From Allobosea sp. LC85 (GTDB lineage Bacteria > Pseudomonadota > Alphaproteobacteria > Rhizobiales > Beijerinckiaceae), in assembly GCF_000735605.1 (NCBI RefSeq), contig NZ_JPKG01000034.1, positions 62,001 through 126,000 on the forward strand: 64,000 nucleotides of DNA, in the 5' to 3' direction. Position numbers and translations under genes: made by a program. Position 1 is the stretch's first letter, and the number at the start of each line of letters is the position of its first letter. The notes under the pieces were generated by a model. It searched no databases. It was not told the DNA's origin and worked only from the letters and a program-made list of their open reading frames with translations. Shown piece after piece: positions 42,833 to 51,297 of this stretch.

Positions 42833-44011
42833 TTACGTGACAGTGAAGGTGCCCTTCGACAAGAGGAGGCGGGCGCGGTTTCTCGCCTCATGGTCAATGG
42901 CAAGGGCAGCCTCAATATCGACCGGCGCCGCGATGCTGCCACCGAACCCGCTACAGACGGCATCGACGAGAGCCGGGATGCCGGGAAAGCCGATACGTCC
43001 GCCAAGAAAAGCCTCGACCGCGACTTCATTGGCGGCATTGAGGATGGCCGGCACCGCGCCTCCGATCTCCAACGCTGCCATCGCAAGAGCAAGCGCCGGA
43101 AAGCGGGCAAGATCAGGGCGTTCGAAGGCCAGCGGCGCGGTCGTCACGAGATCGACGAAGCGCGTGGCCGGCGCATCGAGCCGGCCATCGACGCCGAGAC
43201 AATGCGCGGCAGCAACCCGCATATCCGGAACTGCCATGCCTGCACTGACCGAGCCATCGCGGAAGGTGACGAGGCCATGCACGATCTGCTGGGGATGCAC
43301 CAGAACATCGAGCTGATCATGGTTCAGGCCGAACAGGAAACAGGCCTCGATCAGCTCGAGGCCCTTGTTCATCATGCTGGCGGAGTCGATCGTGATCTTG
43401 GCGCCCATTGCGTAATTAGGGTGGGCCAGAGCCTGCTCCGGTTTGGCCGCCGCAATTCGTTCGGCCGACCAGGTGCGAAACGGACCACCCGATGCCGTCA
43501 GCGTCATCGATCGGATCGCTGAGATCGGCTCGGCTCCAAGCGCCTGGAAGAGAGCATTATGTTCCGAATCCAGTGGAAGGATGCGCGCGCCCGCTGCCCT
43601 GGCCTGCGCCATTACGGCAGCCCCGGCGCAAACCAGGCTCTCCTTGTTGGCGAGCGCAATCACGCGGCCGGGCGTCAAGGCTGCAAAGGTCGCTTCCAGA
43701 CCGGCAGCTCCCGATATGGCGCTGACCACAATGTCGCTCGGCATCGCGACGGCATCGAGAACGGCCTGCCGCCCAGCCCCGCTGCCGATACCGCTGCCAG
43801 CCAGGGCCTGCGCCAGGGCGTCGCCTCCGGCGTCGTCGGCCAGAGCGGCAAAGCGCGCACCTGTCTCGAGCGCAACCTGGGCAAGGGCCGCGGCGTCCCG
43901 GCCGCCAACCACGACATCGATCTTCAGGCGATCAGGATTCTCCGAGACGACGTCGCGCGTCGATCGGCCAATGGAGCCCGTGGCCCCAAGAAGAGTGACG
44001 AGACGGCGCAT
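42833..44011 (-). CDS. dxr: 1-deoxy-D-xylulose 5-phosphate reductoisomerase
   Basis: Second step of the MEP isoprenoid pathway, which feeds undecaprenyl diphosphate made by UppS next door. The 392-residue protein has the NADPH-binding LLGATGSIGRSTRDVV, ALANKESLVCAGAAVM, the metal-binding LPLDSEHNALFQAL, TASGGPFR and KITIDSASMMNKGLELIEA. The frame is open to 44107, overlapping cdsA; the ATG at 44011 gives the normal start, 7 bases after the cdsA stop. Confidence 0.96.
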   Translation of the reverse strand: MRRLVTLLGATGSIGRSTRDVVSENPDRLKIDVVVGGRDAAALAQVALETGARFAALADDAGGDALAQALAGSGIGSGAGRQAVLDAVAMPSDIVVSAISGAAGLEATFAALTPGRVIALANKESLVCAGAAVMAQARAAGARILPLDSEHNALFQALGAEPISAIRSMTLTASGGPFRTWSAERIAAAKPEQALAHPNYAMGAKITIDSASMMNKGLELIEACFLFGLNHDQLDVLVHPQQIVHGLVTFRDGSVSAGMAVPDMRVAAAHCLGVDGRLDAPATRFVDLVTTAPLAFERPDLARFPALALAMAALEIGGAVPAILNAANEVAVEAFLGGRIGFPGIPALVDAVCSGFGGSIAAPVDIEAALAIDHEARNRARLLLSKGTFTVT

Positions 44012-44018
44012 GACGTCG

Positions 44019-44849
44019 TCAGAACTCCAGGTGCGCCAGGAACAGTGCGGCACCGACAAGGACCAAGACGGCCCAGTAGCCATCAAGCCGATCGAAAAAG
44101 CCACCATGGCCGGGGATCAGCTTGCTTGAATCCTTGGTGCCAAAGCGGCGCTTTACGGCCGATTCAAACAGATCGCCGGCTTGGCTCACGATCGAGGCCA
44201 AAAGCGAGGCGGCGATCACAAAGGCTGGACCAGCGGCTGCCGCCGCTCCCGGGGTCAACGCCCAGACGGCGTAGCCACCGAGCGCGCCGGCAGCGGTTCC
44301 GCCGAGTGCGCCGGACCAGGTCTTTTTCGGGCTGATCGCGGGCATCAGCTTCGGCCCACCAAGAGCACGACCCGTAAAATAGGCGGCAATATCGGTCAGC
44401 CAGCAGACTGCGAAGGTCCAGATGATCACGGCAAACCCGAAGTCCGGGAGTGCGCGCAGCGCCGGCGTGATCAGGGCAAAGGCGAGCGCGTAGGCGACGC
44501 CGCAGGCTTCCAGCCAGCTCCGCCTTTCGAGAACCGGGGTCAGGAGCGCCCCAAAGAGGGCCGCGAAGGCCGAAACACCGGCGAGCGCCACTGGGCTGAT
44601 CGGGGCGAAGCCGAGCGCCAGGCCGGCAATCGTCACGCCAATGCCTGCGGGCACCGCATTCCGGCGGCTCACGATCGCGAGCCATTCATAGGCCACCAAC
44701 CCGGCAGCAAGCGCCCAGATGAGTCTGAACGGCCAGCCTCCGACAAATGTGACGGCGATAATGCCCGCAGCCAGCACCAGCGCGGATGCGATACGCAGCT
44801 TCAATTCGCTCGGGCCGGCAGCCGGGCTGCCGGAAGGTTGGTCGCTCAC
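44019..44849 (-). CDS. cdsA: Phosphatidate cytidylyltransferase
   Basis: Makes CDP-diacylglycerol, the branch point of phospholipid synthesis, in the inner membrane. The 276-residue protein has about eight membrane segments and the family signature near the C-terminus: SIVSQAGDLFESAVKRRFGTKDSSKLIPGHGGFFDRLDG, with conserved Asp residues for metal binding. The start is a GTG at 44849 whose bases overlap the uppS stop (GTGA), so the gene is coupled to uppS. The frame is open further upstream but that part is uppS in another frame. Confidence 0.94.
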   Translation of the reverse strand: MSDQPSGSPAAGPSELKLRIASALVLAAGIIAVTFVGGWPFRLIWALAAGLVAYEWLAIVSRRNAVPAGIGVTIAGLALGFAPISPVALAGVSAFAALFGALLTPVLERRSWLEACGVAYALAFALITPALRALPDFGFAVIIWTFAVCWLTDIAAYFTGRALGGPKLMPAISPKKTWSGALGGTAAGALGGYAVWALTPGAAAAAGPAFVIAASLLASIVSQAGDLFESAVKRRFGTKDSSKLIPGHGGFFDRLDGYWAVLVLVGAALFLAHLEF

Positions 44850-45607
44850 GCTACGCCCACATTGCGGCCGGATGGTTCCGACACGCCGCCGAACCGGCGC
44901 TCTCGGCGGCGATACTCGGCCAGCGCTTCTTCCAGTGCCGCGCGGTCGAAATCCGGCCAGAGTATCGGGGTGAAGACGAACTCTGCATAGGCGGCCTGCC
45001 AAAGCAGGAAGTTCGAGATCCGGGTCTCACCTGACGTGCGGATGACGAGCTCGGGGTCAGGCAGATCCGCGGTATCGAGCCGCGCAGACATGCTGCTCTC
45101 ATCAATGGCGGTTGCGTCGATACGGCCAGCCGCAACATCCGAGGCCAGTTGGCGTGTCGCTCGGATGATCTCGTCGCGCGAGCCATAGTTGAAGGCCACA
45201 ACAAGCGTCATTCCCGTGTTGTTGCGCGTGGTCGCCTCGGCGTGCTCGACCAGACGGCGCAGATCCGGCGCCAGATCGCTCCTGCCTCCAATGACACGGA
45301 CCCGTACACCAGCCGCGCCGAGTTCGGTCAGATCCTTCTCGATGAAATGCTTGAGCAGCGTCATCAGGAACGACACTTCGGCAGCAGGCCGGCGCCAGTT
45401 CTCCGTCGAGAAACTGTAGACGGTCAAAATCTCGATGCCGAGATCGCTGGCGTTCCTAACGGTACGGCGCAAGGCTTCCAGCCCGCGCCGATGCCCCTCA
45501 TGTCGCGGCAGGCCGCGCAACTGGGCCCAGCGCCCGTTGCCGTCCATGATCACTGCGACATGGGAGGGCCCTGCAGCCTGGACACCCGGACGCTGGCCTG
45601 CTGACAT
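44846..45607 (-). CDS. uppS: Undecaprenyl diphosphate synthase
   Basis: Elongates farnesyl diphosphate to the C55 lipid carrier for peptidoglycan and O-antigen. The 253-residue cis-prenyltransferase has HVAVIMDGNGRWAQLRGLPRHEGH (catalytic Asp22), the YSFSTENWRRP segment, VAFNYGSRDEI and RTSGETRISNFLLWQAAYAEF. Length is normal. It lies 67 bases after frr and overlaps cdsA by four bases. Confidence 0.96.
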   Translation of the reverse strand: MSAGQRPGVQAAGPSHVAVIMDGNGRWAQLRGLPRHEGHRRGLEALRRTVRNASDLGIEILTVYSFSTENWRRPAAEVSFLMTLLKHFIEKDLTELGAAGVRVRVIGGRSDLAPDLRRLVEHAEATTRNNTGMTLVVAFNYGSRDEIIRATRQLASDVAAGRIDATAIDESSMSARLDTADLPDPELVIRTSGETRISNFLLWQAAYAEFVFTPILWPDFDRAALEEALAEYRRRERRFGGVSEPSGRNVGVA

Positions 45608-45674
45608 TCTCGTGCCTCTTTCGGCGTTGCGGCCCGGACCATTGCCGGCGGCTCAAACCCGCCGGGCGACAGGA

Positions 45675-46238
45675 TCAGACGTGCAGGATTTCCTTTTCCT
45701 TCGCCGCCAGTGCCTGATCGATCTCGGCAATATGCTGGTCTGTGACCTTCTGGACCTGATCCGACTCGCGCGTCACGTCATCCTTGGTCAGATGGCCGTC
45801 CTTCTCGAGCTTCTTGATCACGTCGATCCCGTCGCGGCGGACATGGCGCACTGCGATCTTGGATTCCTCGGCATATTTATGAGCGACCTTGACCATCTCC
45901 TTGCGGCGCTGCTCGTTCAGTTCCGGAATCCGGATGCGCAGCACCTGCCCTTCGGTCTGCGGGTTGAGGCCGAGATCGGATTCGCGGATCGCCTTCTCGA
46001 CGGCCTGAACCATGCTGCGGTCCCAGACCTGGACACTGAGCAGGCGCGCCTCAGGCACGCTGACAGTGGCAAGTTGGGTCAATGGCGTACGCGCACCATA
46101 CGCCTCGACCTGGATCGGATCGAGAACGTTGGCGGAGGCGCGGCCGGTGCGCAGGGAGGCGAGATCGCTCCTGAAGGATTGCACCGCGCCTTGCATCCGA
46201 CGCTTCACGTCGGCGAGGTCGAATGTCGTCTGGGCCAT
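45675..46238 (-). CDS. frr: Ribosome recycling factor
   Basis: Splits post-termination ribosomes together with EF-G. The 187-residue protein starts MAQTTFDLADVKRRMQGAVQSFRSDL and has LRTGRASANVLDPIQVEAYG, RIRIPELNEQRRKEMVKVAHKYAEE and VTDQHIAEIDQALAAKEKEILHV. An ATG three codons upstream (46247) is less typical. In most alphaproteobacteria frr follows pyrH directly; here an opposite-strand gene intervenes, so frr must use a promoter in 46239-46491. Confidence 0.96.
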   Translation of the reverse strand: MAQTTFDLADVKRRMQGAVQSFRSDLASLRTGRASANVLDPIQVEAYGARTPLTQLATVSVPEARLLSVQVWDRSMVQAVEKAIRESDLGLNPQTEGQVLRIRIPELNEQRRKEMVKVAHKYAEESKIAVRHVRRDGIDVIKKLEKDGHLTKDDVTRESDQVQKVTDQHIAEIDQALAAKEKEILHV

Positions 46239-46491
46239 TTTAGTCAAGACCTTGCAGATAATCGAAAACCGGCGCGACCATGGCCGCGGCCCCGCTCAGG
46301 GTCAAGGATTTCATGTTCCAACAGCACCCTCCCGGCGCAATCTGCAAGGGAAAAACCGCCGCATGCAGGCGGGGCATGGGGCCGGACGTTCCAGGACGGT
46401 GGCAAGATCAGGCGTCGCTTCCTAGCTTGAAGGCCGAGTCTCGGCCGCAACGTCACGGGCCGGGCTGGATCGATCCTTGAGGAGCAGCCAC

Positions 46492-46905
46492 GTGCCCCGT
46501 CTGAACCGCATCATCGAAACTGCGCTCTATGTCGACGATCTCGATCGCGCGCAGGCGTTCTACGAGACGAAGCTCGGGTTGAAGCCGATGCTGAAGACCC
46601 GGACTCTGTTCGCCTACGATGTCGGCGGAGCGAGCGTCCTTCTGCTCTTCCTTCGGGGGCAAGCTCTCCTCACCCAATCATCAGCCAAGGGCAATATTCC
46701 ACCGCATGACGGCAGTGGCCCGTTGCATATCTGCTTCGCGATCGACACGAGCGAACTCGCGGCCTGGGAAGAACGGCTGCAGCAGCATGGAATCGATATT
46801 GAGGGCCGGATGAGCTGGGATCGCGGCGGAAACAGCGTCTACTTCCGTGATCCCGACGGCCATCTGCTGGAGTTGATGACGCCGGGGATCTGGCCGAACT
46901 ACTGA
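46492..46905 (+). CDS. VOC-family (glyoxalase/bleomycin-resistance-like) protein
   Basis: A 137-residue single VOC domain pair: first module ETALYVDDLDRAQAFYETKLGL, second module GPLHICFAIDTSELAAWEERL, ending in NSVYFRDPDGHLLELMTPGIW. The start is the GTG at 46492, because GAGGAG at 46479-46484 sits seven bases before it; a TTG at 46477 would overlap that ribosome binding site. It lies on the opposite strand to all its neighbours, between pyrH and frr. The substrate is unknown; the FRDPDGHLLEL ending resembles dioxygenase-like and glyoxalase-like members alike. Confidence 0.82.
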   Translation: MPRLNRIIETALYVDDLDRAQAFYETKLGLKPMLKTRTLFAYDVGGASVLLLFLRGQALLTQSSAKGNIPPHDGSGPLHICFAIDTSELAAWEERLQQHGIDIEGRMSWDRGGNSVYFRDPDGHLLELMTPGIWPNY

Positions 46906-46931
46906 GTCTGGTAGCCGCGAGGGGCTGGCAG

Positions 46932-47639
46932 TCAGGGCGTCACATAGGTTGCCCTGCCCTCACCGCGCAGAACGGCCGCGAGCGCGCCCGTTTCAGCGAT
47001 CGAGAACACGACAATGGTCAGCCCGGCATCGCGCGCCAGCGCAAAGGCTGCCGTGTCCATCACCTTGAGATCATGCCTGATCGCCTCGGCATGGGTCAGG
47101 CTCTCATAGCGCTTGGCGTTCGGATCCTTCTTCGGATCGGCGGTATAGACGCCGTCGACCTGCGTCGCCTTCAGCAATTGCTGACAGTCGAGCTCGGCCG
47201 CGCGAAGGGCCGCCCCGGTATCGGTGGTGAAATAGGGATTGCCCGTGCCGCCGCCGAGGATAACGACCTTGCCATGGCTGAGATGATCGAGCGCGCGACG
47301 GCGTGCATAGCTCTCGCAGAGCGAGGGCATCGGCACCGCCGACATGGCGCGGGCGGGAGCGCCGGCGATCTCGATGGCATGTTCGAGCGCGAGCGCGTTC
47401 ATCACTGTGCCGAGCATACCGATCGAGTCGGCGCTCGGCCGATCGAGGCCCTTGTTCAAGCCCTGGACGCCGCGAAAGAAATTGCCGCCGCCGACGACGA
47501 TCGCAATCTCGACGCCTTCATGCGCGGCCTTCGCGATATCGGCTGCGAGCGCAGTCAGCGTCGCGCCGTCGAGGCCAGATCCTGCTTTCCCGGCAAGGGC
47601 TTCACCGGAGAGCTTCACAAGAACGCGTTTGGGTCTCAC
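46932..47639 (-). CDS. pyrH: UMP kinase
   Basis: Phosphorylates UMP to UDP, feeding CTP synthesis by PyrG elsewhere in this window. The 235-residue hexameric amino-acid-kinase-fold protein has RVLVKLSGEALAG, VVGGGNFFRGVQG, ADSIGMLGTVMNALAL and VVILGGGTGNPYFTTDTGAALRA. It is preceded by a terminator that ends the rpsB-tsf transcript, so it probably has its own promoter in the 28-55 bases before the start, or relies on read-through. Its 3' end faces the VOC gene, 26 bases away. Confidence 0.96.
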   Translation of the reverse strand: MRPKRVLVKLSGEALAGKAGSGLDGATLTALAADIAKAAHEGVEIAIVVGGGNFFRGVQGLNKGLDRPSADSIGMLGTVMNALALEHAIEIAGAPARAMSAVPMPSLCESYARRRALDHLSHGKVVILGGGTGNPYFTTDTGAALRAAELDCQQLLKATQVDGVYTADPKKDPNAKRYESLTHAEAIRHDLKVMDTAAFALARDAGLTIVVFSIAETGALAAVLRGEGRATYVTP

Positions 47640-47693
47640 CGGCTTTCTCCATGGCTGGGACGGCGCGATTCGGCACCAACATCGTCTTCTTAC

Positions 47694-47723
47694 AAAAAAG
47701 GCCGCGCAGAGCGCGGCCTTTTT
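47694..47723 (-). terminator. Rho-independent terminator after tsf
   Basis: AAAAGGCCGCGC and GCGCGGCCTTTT form a perfect stem with an AGA loop, flanked by A and T runs, 21 bases past the tsf stop. It is symmetrical enough to work in both directions. Confidence 0.88.
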
Positions 47724-47744
47724 CAGATCCTATCAACCGGCTTC

Positions 47745-48668
47745 TCAGCCGGTCGTGCCGCCGGCCGCGGCGACTTCGGCGGCGAAATCGGTCTCTTCCT
47801 TCTCGATGCCCTCACCGAGCGCGAAGCGAGCGAAGCCCGTCAGCTTGACCGGTGCACCGACCTTGCCCTCAGCTTCCTTCAGCACCTGGGCGACGGATTT
47901 CGAGCCGTCATGGATATAGGCCTGCTCGAGCAGGCAGTATTCCTTGGCGTAGCTCTTCAGGCCGCTCTCGGTGATCTTCTCGAGAACATTGGCGGGCTTG
48001 CCGGCATTCTTCTCGGCCAGGATCGCCTTCTCGCGCTCCAGGATCGCCGGATCGACCGAAGCGAGATCGAGCGCAACCGGATTGGTGGCGGCGACGTGCA
48101 TGGCAAGCTGACGCCCGAGCGCTGCAAGTTCCTCGCCCTTGCCGGTTGTCTCGAGGCCGACGATGACGCCGATCTTGCCGAGGCCATCGGCAACCGAACC
48201 GTGGACGTACTGGCCGATGACGCCGGCGCTGACCTTGACCTCGGCGACACGGCGCAGGGTCATGTTCTCACCAATCGTGGCGATGGCATTAGCGATGGCG
48301 TCAGCGACGGTGCCGCCGCCCGGATAGTGATGGGCGAGCAATGCCTCGACGTCGCCGCCGCGCTCCAGCGAGACGTCGGCGATCGTGCGGGCCAGCGCCT
48401 GGAATTCAAGGTTGCGCGCAACGAAGTCGGTCTCGGAATTGACCTCGGCGACGACGCCGCGGTTCTCGGACACGGACACGGCGACCAGGCCTTCAGCGGC
48501 AACGCGGCCGGCCTTCTTGGCGGCCTTGGCCAGGCCCTTGGTGCGGAGCCAGTCGATGGCGGCCTCGATGTTGCCGTCGGTCGCGGCCAGCGCGGTCTTA
48601 CAATCCATCATGCCCGCGCCAGTCTTGTCGCGGAGTTCCTTCACCATGCCGGCGGTGATCGCAGCCAT
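47745..48668 (-). CDS. tsf: Elongation factor Ts
   Basis: Recycles EF-Tu from the GDP to the GTP form. The 307-residue protein begins MAAITAGMVKELRDKTGAGMMDCKTAL, with the UBA-like N-terminal domain, followed by the core with EVNSETDFVARNLEFQ. AAGGAA a few bases before the ATG is the ribosome binding site. The frame is open to 48809, but the standard start is 48668. It lies 203 bases downstream of rpsB, the usual order. Confidence 0.96.
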   Translation of the reverse strand: MAAITAGMVKELRDKTGAGMMDCKTALAATDGNIEAAIDWLRTKGLAKAAKKAGRVAAEGLVAVSVSENRGVVAEVNSETDFVARNLEFQALARTIADVSLERGGDVEALLAHHYPGGGTVADAIANAIATIGENMTLRRVAEVKVSAGVIGQYVHGSVADGLGKIGVIVGLETTGKGEELAALGRQLAMHVAATNPVALDLASVDPAILEREKAILAEKNAGKPANVLEKITESGLKSYAKEYCLLEQAYIHDGSKSVAQVLKEAEGKVGAPVKLTGFARFALGEGIEKEETDFAAEVAAAGGTTG

Positions 48669-48871
48669 CTGTCGTTCCTTGCTGTCATGTGCCGGGCCTG
48701 CGCAACGACGCTGGCGGCCAACGGCACGTCCTTCGATTTCAGAGCGCGCCATAGCGCGAAGGGAAAACGCCGACGCTCCGTGACCGGCCGCCGGCGTGAC
48801 TTCATTCATGCACCGCGCATTGCTGCGCTGCCGAGGCGACGCGCCGATGACGCGCCGCCTTGAGCTTGCTC

Positions 48872-49876
48872 TCAGGCCTCGGCGAGATCGCGCGCCTGGG
48901 CAACCCAGCCGTCGCGCTCGATGCGGCCGCCGAGCTTCAGCTCAGCATCAACCTTGGCGACATCGGCCGGCGACATCACGGCAAACTGCCAGAAGTGGAA
49001 CAGTCCGCCGTCGTTGAGCTTCTGAACCAGCTCCGGGCCCATGCCGGAGAGCTTCATGAAGTCGTCCGGTGCACCGCGCGGTGCGGTCAGCAGTTCGAAG
49101 GCCGGAGCTGCGTCTGCGGCAGGCTCGACGATCGCCGTCTCAACGATCGGCGCCTCGGCAGCGCCGAGGTCGATGCCATGGTCGCCCGAGGCACGCGAGA
49201 TGCCGTCGATGGCCGAACGGGCGATCAGGTCGCAATAGAGCTGGATGGCGCGGCCGGCGTCGTCATTGGCCGGCACCGGGAAGGTGATGCCATCCGGATC
49301 CGAGTTCGAGTCGACGATAGCGGCGACCGGGATGCCGAGGCGCTGGGCCTCCTTGATCGCGAGCGCTTCCTTGTTGGTGTCGATCACGAAGATCATGTCG
49401 GGCGTGCCGCCCATGTCCTTGATGCCGCCGAGCGCCTTCTCGAGCTTGTCGCGCTCACGCGCCAGCATCAGGCGCTCCTTCTTTGTCAGGCCGGTGCTGC
49501 CGCCATTGAGGAGCTCGTCGACCTTGCGCAGGCGCTGGATCGAGGCCGAGATGGTCTTCCAGTTGGTCAGCATGCCGCCGAGCCAGCGGGAGTTGACGTA
49601 GTACTGAGCCGACCGCTTGGCGGCGTCTGCAATCGAGTCCTGCGCCTGGCGCTTGGTGCCGACGAACAGGACGCGGCCGCCGCGGGCCACGGTGTCGCTG
49701 ACAGCCTGCAGGGCGCGCGAGAGCATCGGCACCGACTGCGACAGGTCGAGGATGTGGATGTTGTTGCGGGTGCCGTAGATATACGGCGACATCTTCGGGT
49801 TCCAGCGGTGAGCCTGGTGGCCGAAATGCGCGCCGGCCTCGAGCAACTGGCGCATGGAAAAGTCTGGCAGAGCCAT
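48872..49876 (-). CDS. rpsB: Ribosomal protein S2 with alphaproteobacterial C-terminal extension
   Basis: A small-subunit ribosomal protein needed for S1 binding. The 334-residue protein has the standard S2 core (MRQLLEAGAHFGHQAHRWNPKM, LFVGTKRQAQDSI, NSRWLGGMLTNWKTI, DMIFVIDTNKEALAI, TFPVPANDDAGRAI) ending near residue 245. About 90 extra residues follow: an acidic Ala/Glu linker and a helix-hairpin-like segment LSGMGPELVQKLNDGGLFHFWQFAVM. E. coli S2 is 241 residues, and similar extensions occur in Rhizobiales. GGAAGGACG precedes the ATG. Confidence 0.96.
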   Translation of the reverse strand: MALPDFSMRQLLEAGAHFGHQAHRWNPKMSPYIYGTRNNIHILDLSQSVPMLSRALQAVSDTVARGGRVLFVGTKRQAQDSIADAAKRSAQYYVNSRWLGGMLTNWKTISASIQRLRKVDELLNGGSTGLTKKERLMLARERDKLEKALGGIKDMGGTPDMIFVIDTNKEALAIKEAQRLGIPVAAIVDSNSDPDGITFPVPANDDAGRAIQLYCDLIARSAIDGISRASGDHGIDLGAAEAPIVETAIVEPAADAAPAFELLTAPRGAPDDFMKLSGMGPELVQKLNDGGLFHFWQFAVMSPADVAKVDAELKLGGRIERDGWVAQARDLAEA

Positions 49877-49947
49877 GATTCGATCGTCCTTCCGGTTGAG
49901 CCTCTGGGGTGCGAATGAACAAGGCATGGACTGCCTCGTCACCGGAA

Positions 49948-49965
49948 CGCCTCGGAAGTGAGGCG
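49948..49965. other. Hairpin in the rpsB leader
   Basis: CGCCTC (49948-49953) pairs with GAGGCG (49960-49965), about 70 bases upstream of the rpsB start, in a 161-base gap behind the YjbR-like gene. It could belong to an autoregulatory leader, but I know of no described alphaproteobacterial motif that it matches. Confidence 0.3.
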
Positions 49966-50037
49966 ATGCTCCCCATGTGGGATGGCCTGCGCCTTACACG
50001 GGAAAGCCTGGCAACGCAAGGCTCGCACCGCAGTGGA

Positions 50038-50364
50038 TCATCGGCGCTGTGGCTTTCCTTGCGCGCCAAGCCGCCAGGCCGCTTCGAGCGCACCGGCAAG
50101 TTCAGCCAGGCTGAGCCTGGAGAGATTGGCCGTTGTCCAACCCCGCTTGCCCCAGGCATTCGGCACAGGGTTGAAGGCGTCCGGAGCCATCATGCATCTG
50201 AACTCCTGCTCCTCGGGTAGGAAGCCGAAATTCGCGCTGCAACCGTCAGGAGCGAGAGTGACGTAGATTCGTGAGACCTTGAATGCGGCACGGTCGAAAT
50301 GTGGAACCTCGACCGTGCCGTCCAGAGCCAATGCCAAACGGCGCAGATCATCTCCCGTCGCCAT
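50038..50364 (-). CDS. MmcQ/YjbR family protein
   Basis: A 108-residue cytosolic protein of the YjbR double-wing fold: LRRLALALDGTVEVPHFDRAAFKV at the start, YVTLAPDGCSANFGFLPEEQ, and the conserved GKRGWTTANLSRLSLAELAGALEAAW. Family members have a DNA-binding-like fold without an assigned role. A GTG four codons upstream (50376) is an alternative start. It lies upstream of rpsB on the same strand. Confidence 0.82.
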   Translation of the reverse strand: MATGDDLRRLALALDGTVEVPHFDRAAFKVSRIYVTLAPDGCSANFGFLPEEQEFRCMMAPDAFNPVPNAWGKRGWTTANLSRLSLAELAGALEAAWRLGAQGKPQRR

Positions 50365-50463
50365 CGACCTCACCACCCAAGCAGGGACGGATTCAGCCGG
50401 AAGCCGAATTCGCTGGCCTCATCGAGCCCGGCGACCATAGCCCGAAACCGTCACCCAGGATGG

Positions 50464-50862
50464 CTATTTTGGCAGGGCTGCGCCCGCTTGCTTCACAACA
50501 TCACCAATCTGCTTGCAGTAAGTCGCGGCCGATGCGTTTTGAGCCTTGGCTATGGTCTCGATGTCCTGAGTGATGCCCATCATGGCGATCGTACCCTTCT
50601 TGCCCTGCGCTTCGGCGGCATCGCCGCCGCTCTTGTCGGCAGGAGCCGGGATCAGGCCGAGCATCTTCTTCTGGATCTCGACGACATCAGCTCCGATGTG
50701 ACCTTTCTCATTGCAGTAGGCCAGTATCCCGAGTTGATTGCGGCCCGATTGATAGGCGACCGCGAGTTGGTCGGCTTGGGTCTGCGCCAAGGCGCCTGGG
50801 CCGGCAGAGAGAACGGAAACCAGTGCGCCAAGCGCGCAAAAGGGCTTCAAAAGAAACGACAT
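50464..50862 (-). CDS. Small secreted protein of unknown function (resembles proteins labelled 'pore-forming ESAT-6 family')
   Basis: A 132-residue protein with a clear signal peptide (about 1-26, ending GPGALAQ). The mature part is mostly helical and starts QADQLAVAYQSGRNQLGILAYC, with two cysteines (in LAYCNEKG and TYCKQIG) that could form a disulfide. It carries the conserved-looking LIPAPADKSGGDAA and KKGTIAMMG, and ends VKQAGAALPK. This layout resembles small Bradyrhizobium-type proteins carrying the database label ESAT-6-like, which I recall only from memory and which has no functional proof. It stands alone on the minus strand. Confidence 0.65.
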   Translation of the reverse strand: MSFLLKPFCALGALVSVLSAGPGALAQTQADQLAVAYQSGRNQLGILAYCNEKGHIGADVVEIQKKMLGLIPAPADKSGGDAAEAQGKKGTIAMMGITQDIETIAKAQNASAATYCKQIGDVVKQAGAALPK

Positions 50863-51096
50863 AACGGCTTTCCCTCAAGCAATGGACATCGGATCGATAC
50901 ATGCCCCGTTTCCCCAAGGTCGTGACTAACCTTGCAGGCAGGTCAAGACAATCGCGCAACGGTCATGGCAGGGAGCACGCAACCGGAGGTCGATCCGCAG
51001 CGCTTGAGCCCGCGCTCGACAGCGGCACGTCTCCCGATCGCTTCGCAAGGAACCGGACAACGTCCGGTCTTGCGGCAACTCAACTCAAGCGAGGCG
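50863..51096. other. Non-coding stretch with an inverted repeat, probably decayed
   Basis: No gene is supported in these 234 bases. GCAAG-ga-ACCGGAC-aac-GTCCGGT-CTTGC (51045-51073) forms a 12-base imperfect hairpin without a T tract. Together with the adjoining regulator remnant this looks like degraded sequence. Confidence 0.5.
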
Positions 51097-51288
51097 TCAC
51101 GGTGCTTTCACGGCTTCCGACGCGCGTGCAGACATGCTCGGCGCGCCTTGCCCCTGCAAGGTGACGATGTCGCGGTAGAGGGTGCGTGTGCTGACACGGA
51201 GCTCGTCAGCCAGCCGCCGGCCGCAGACCGGGCGACGATGGCGCCGCAGCAGTTGGATCAGATCAAGCAGGCGTTGCGAGCGCGACAT
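51097..51288 (-). pseudogene. N-terminal remnant of a YafY/DeoR-type (HTH_11) transcriptional regulator
   Basis: The first 49 codons read MSRSQRLLDLIQLLRRHRRP and on through VCGRRLADELRVSTRTLYRDIVTLQGQGA. This is the full winged-helix DNA-binding domain of YafY/WYL-domain regulators. After GAP the sequence diverges (SMSARASEAVKAP) and stops, with none of the roughly 180 further residues or the WYL domain found in any frame downstream. It starts 9 bases past the pncA stop. It could still make a 63-residue DNA-binding peptide, but decay by deletion is more likely. Confidence 0.7.
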
Positions 51289-51297
51289 CTGCTTGCG

